Notes under the pieces: generated by a model
What the model was told of the DNA's origin: nothing
The model's database searches: none
What the model saw: the letters and a program-made list of their open reading frames with translations, nothing else
Program-made: the position numbers and the translations under genes
Part shown: one piece after another, positions 62,217-64,000 of the stretch
Layout of the letters: each line of letters begins with the position of its first letter
Position numbering within the stretch: position 1 is the stretch's first letter
Assembly (NCBI GenBank): GCA_023665185.1
Contig: JAMPEL010000002.1
Span: 1-64,000, forward strand
DNA from: Roseburia sp.
GTDB taxonomy: Bacteria > Bacteroidota > Bacteroidia > Bacteroidales > Bacteroidaceae
DNA: 64,000 nucleotides
Direction of reading: 5' to 3'

Positions 62217-62224
62217 TACTTTTG
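62217..62224 (+). promoter_or_regulatory. Promoter -7 box (TACTTTTG) of the restriction gene
   Basis: Exact TAnnTTTG match, 25 bp before the ATG at 62249. It shows the locus has a Bacteroidetes-type promoter and so has been adapted to, or came from, this phylum. Confidence 0.5.
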
Positions 62225-62248
62225 TACTCGAATGTAAGGATAAGAAAT

Positions 62249-63085
62249 ATGGCTAAAAAGAATCAGTCGAAACGGTTGACAGAACAACATAAAGAATCAA
62301 AAGGTGTAGTCGGCATATTTGGAGAAGAAGCTAAATTGCATGATATGACAGTCGGAAAAATTTCTCATTTTGTTATTAAACAACTGGAGAAAGATTTCCC
62401 TCAATTGTCGTTTCGGTATAGGACAAGTATAAAGAAATAAGAAATTAATGAGGCATTAAAGAAAATCGACCCTGAATTAGGGCAAACTCTTTTCGTGGAA
62501 AATTCCAGCATCATTCCTGATGGAGGTATAATAGAAGTGAAAGATGATTATGGAAAATGGAGGATTATATTAGTGTCTGAAGCCAAGCATCAAGGAAAAG
62601 ACATTGAAAATATAAAGAAAGGAATACTTGTCGGTAAGAATAACGACCAAGATTTGATGGCTGCGGGCAATGCTATAGAAAGGTCACATAAGAATATATC
62701 AGAAATAGCCAATCTAATGTTGTCTGAATCTCATTTCCCGTATGTTTTATTTTTGGAAGGCTCTAATTTCCTGACTGAAACAATTTCGGTGGCAAGACCT
62801 GATGGAAGAGTCGTTACATTAGAATATAATTCTGGAATGCTCAATAGGCTTGATAGATTGACTTCTGCAAATTACGGGATGCCTATCAATACTAATTTGT
62901 GCAAGAATAAATTTGTAAAACACGAGGATAAAACAGTCATGCTTCAAGCAACCTCTATATATACACAAGGAGATGGGAGAAAATGGAATGTCCGGGAGAT
63001 GTTCGAGATAATGCTTGAAATTTCCAAAACTTCCCTTCAGACACTTGGTTGTGACATATTTAACCAGATAACTCAAAGCAAATAA
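62249..63085 (+). pseudogene. EcoRI-like restriction endonuclease interrupted by an in-frame TAA
   Basis: Read through, this is a 278-residue homologue of EcoRI (277 residues), gap-free in the region compared from memory. It opens MAKKNQSKRLTEQHKESKGV. One TAA (62438-62440) replaces codon 64, where EcoRI has Thr in IKKTEINEAL. The rest is open. The PD-(D/E)xK residues are kept: Asp91 (PDGG), Glu111 and Lys113 (SEAKHQGKD). DNA-contact segments are also kept: GNAIERSHKN and LNRLDRLTSANYGMP. A GTG at 62495 could restart translation at codon 83 but would lose the N-terminal arm and part of the core. Lower GC than the neighbours suggests transfer. Methyltransferase gene follows at 25 bp. Confidence 0.9.
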
Positions 63086-63110
63086 TTTTCAAATACGAGG
63101 TTGAATAGTA

Positions 63111-64000
63111 ATGGCAAGAAACGCGACAAATGAATTATTGCAAAAGGCTAAAAAAGCAAAAAGTGACGAGTTCTACACTCAGCTTATCGACATTGACAGA
63201 GAATTGCAATACTACAAGAAGCACTTTAAGGACAAAACTGTTTACTGTAACTGCGATGACCCTCAAACGAGTAACTTCTTCAAATATTTTGCTCTGAACT
63301 TCAAAGAATTGGGATTAAAAAGACTTATCGTCTCTTGCTACAAGGAACAGGCCATGGATTTGTTTAATCCAGAGCCTAATACGAATGGTTTCTTTTTTGA
63401 ATACACTGGTACGGAAGGAGAGAAAGAAAAGCCGGGATTGGCTGATGTCAGTTACTTTGCGGGAGATGGAGATTTCCGGAGTTCGGAAAGTATCCGCTTG
63501 TTGGAACAAGCAGATATAGTTGTGACCAATCCTCCATTTTCTTTGTTTAGAGAGTTTGTCGCTCAGTTGATAAAGTACAACAAGGAGTTTTTGATAATTG
63601 GAAACATCAATGCGATAACTTATAAGGAAATTTTTAATCTGATTAAAGATAATAAAGCTTGGTTGGGGATAAATCTTGGCAGAGGTATTTCTGGATTTAT
63701 TGTTCCTGAACACTATGAGCTTTATGGGACAGAAACTAAAATCGATGAATTTGGAAATAGAATAATATCTCCAAACAACTGTCTATGGTTGACAAACTTG
63801 GAAACACCTCAGCGTTGTGAGAGTATCACACTCACAAAAAAATATGCGGGAAACGAGAATATGTATCCCAAATACGATAATTGTGACGGAATTAATGTTG
63901 ATAAGACGCAAGATATTCCTCTTGATTATGCAGGATTGATGGGGGTGCCCATAACTTTTTTGCATAAGTTCAATCCCAATCAATTTGAAATAATCAGATT
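63111..64000 (+). CDS. EcoRI-like adenine-specific DNA methyltransferase (partial, runs off the window)
   Basis: The first 296 codons are visible and open; EcoRI methyltransferase has about 326 residues, so roughly the last 30 are missing. It begins MARNATNELLQKAKKAKSDE, like M.EcoRI, with DEFYTQ next. Other matches are VYCNCDDPQTSNFFKYFALNF and the catalytic motif IV NPPF (Asn140, TNPPFSLFREF). The enzyme methylates the inner adenine of GAATTC (family knowledge) and protects host DNA. Gene order endonuclease then methyltransferase on one strand matches the EcoRI plasmid. With the endonuclease broken, it may now act as a solitary methyltransferase. Confidence 0.9.
   Translation, partial: MARNATNELLQKAKKAKSDEFYTQLIDIDRELQYYKKHFKDKTVYCNCDDPQTSNFFKYFALNFKELGLKRLIVSCYKEQAMDLFNPEPNTNGFFFEYTGTEGEKEKPGLADVSYFAGDGDFRSSESIRLLEQADIVVTNPPFSLFREFVAQLIKYNKEFLIIGNINAITYKEIFNLIKDNKAWLGINLGRGISGFIVPEHYELYGTETKIDEFGNRIISPNNCLWLTNLETPQRCESITLTKKYAGNENMYPKYDNCDGINVDKTQDIPLDYAGLMGVPITFLHKFNPNQFEIIR

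Noticed and set aside
62495..63085. A separate 196-residue gene starting at GTG 62495
   Set aside because: It is the continuation of the EcoRI-like frame after the stop; residues between the stop and this GTG also match EcoRI, so this is not an independent gene.

Overview
The window looks like chromosomal DNA of a Bacteroidales bacterium, most likely a Prevotellaceae member (inference). Three things support this. Many genes are preceded by the Bacteroidetes -7 box TAnnTTTG rather than a -10 TATAAT. The gene content is typical of the order: a Bacteroidetes-type RNA polymerase omega, DUF4293, a type IX secretion (T9SS) plug protein, a PorE-like lipoprotein, DUF5112/DUF5113-type sensor kinases, and secreted GH127 and GH29 enzymes with short T9SS-like C-terminal tails. 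Strong ribosome-binding sites are also rare. No rRNA, tRNA or CRISPR array was recognised.

Layout. 1-868 is gene-free and holds a promoter/terminator pair and three long hairpins. 869-2763 (minus) is bamD, rpoZ and a DUF4293 gene. 2959-5998 (plus) is uvrB and a BASS-fold permease; 6012-6782 (minus) is a metallo-beta-lactamase-fold hydrolase. 8229-17612 (plus) carries nth, the T9SS plug protein, a large secreted amidase-like protein, a small unknown gene coupled to ygiQ, and a PIF1-type helicase with a C-terminal HTH. 18220-19832 is yraN and sdaA. 19838-25617 (minus) is an operon of a double-module sensor kinase, a response regulator and an AbgT-like half transporter. 25740-34777 holds a small winged-helix protein, an exonuclease, topB, a PorE-like lipoprotein, an rRNA methyltransferase and an unknown gene. 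35255-44331 is a GH127 enzyme, a class A penicillin-binding protein and a second PIF1-type helicase with TPRs. 44481-51222 (minus) is a UPF1/IGHMBP2-type helicase, a TPR protein coupled to an orphan solute-binding lipoprotein, and pgk. 52478-61780 (plus) is an alpha-L-fucosidase, two secreted T9SS-tailed proteins (one an endonuclease I) and clpB. 62249 to the end is an EcoRI-like restriction-modification locus running off the window.

Two signals stand out. First, four copies of an interspersed intergenic element (about 620 bp) lie at 7.0, 27.0, 38.9 and 51.5 kb. The copies have clearly diverged in sequence, yet the distance between their bounding ATTTTAACA-type motifs is 580 bp in all four, and each contains an internal array with an exact 22-bp period. 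Second, the EcoRI-like endonuclease gene is interrupted by one in-frame TAA at codon 64 while its catalytic residues and the downstream methyltransferase stay open. By eye the cognate site GAATTC occurs only once in the 64 kb (at 357). Together these suggest a long-standing GAATTC-specific system whose nuclease was lost recently.

Working connections. The plug protein and PorE-like lipoprotein are T9SS parts, and three secreted proteins here carry T9SS-like tails. PBP1A-type and amidase-like proteins act on the cell wall. uvrB, nth, topB, three SF1 helicases and the exonuclease form a scattered DNA maintenance set.
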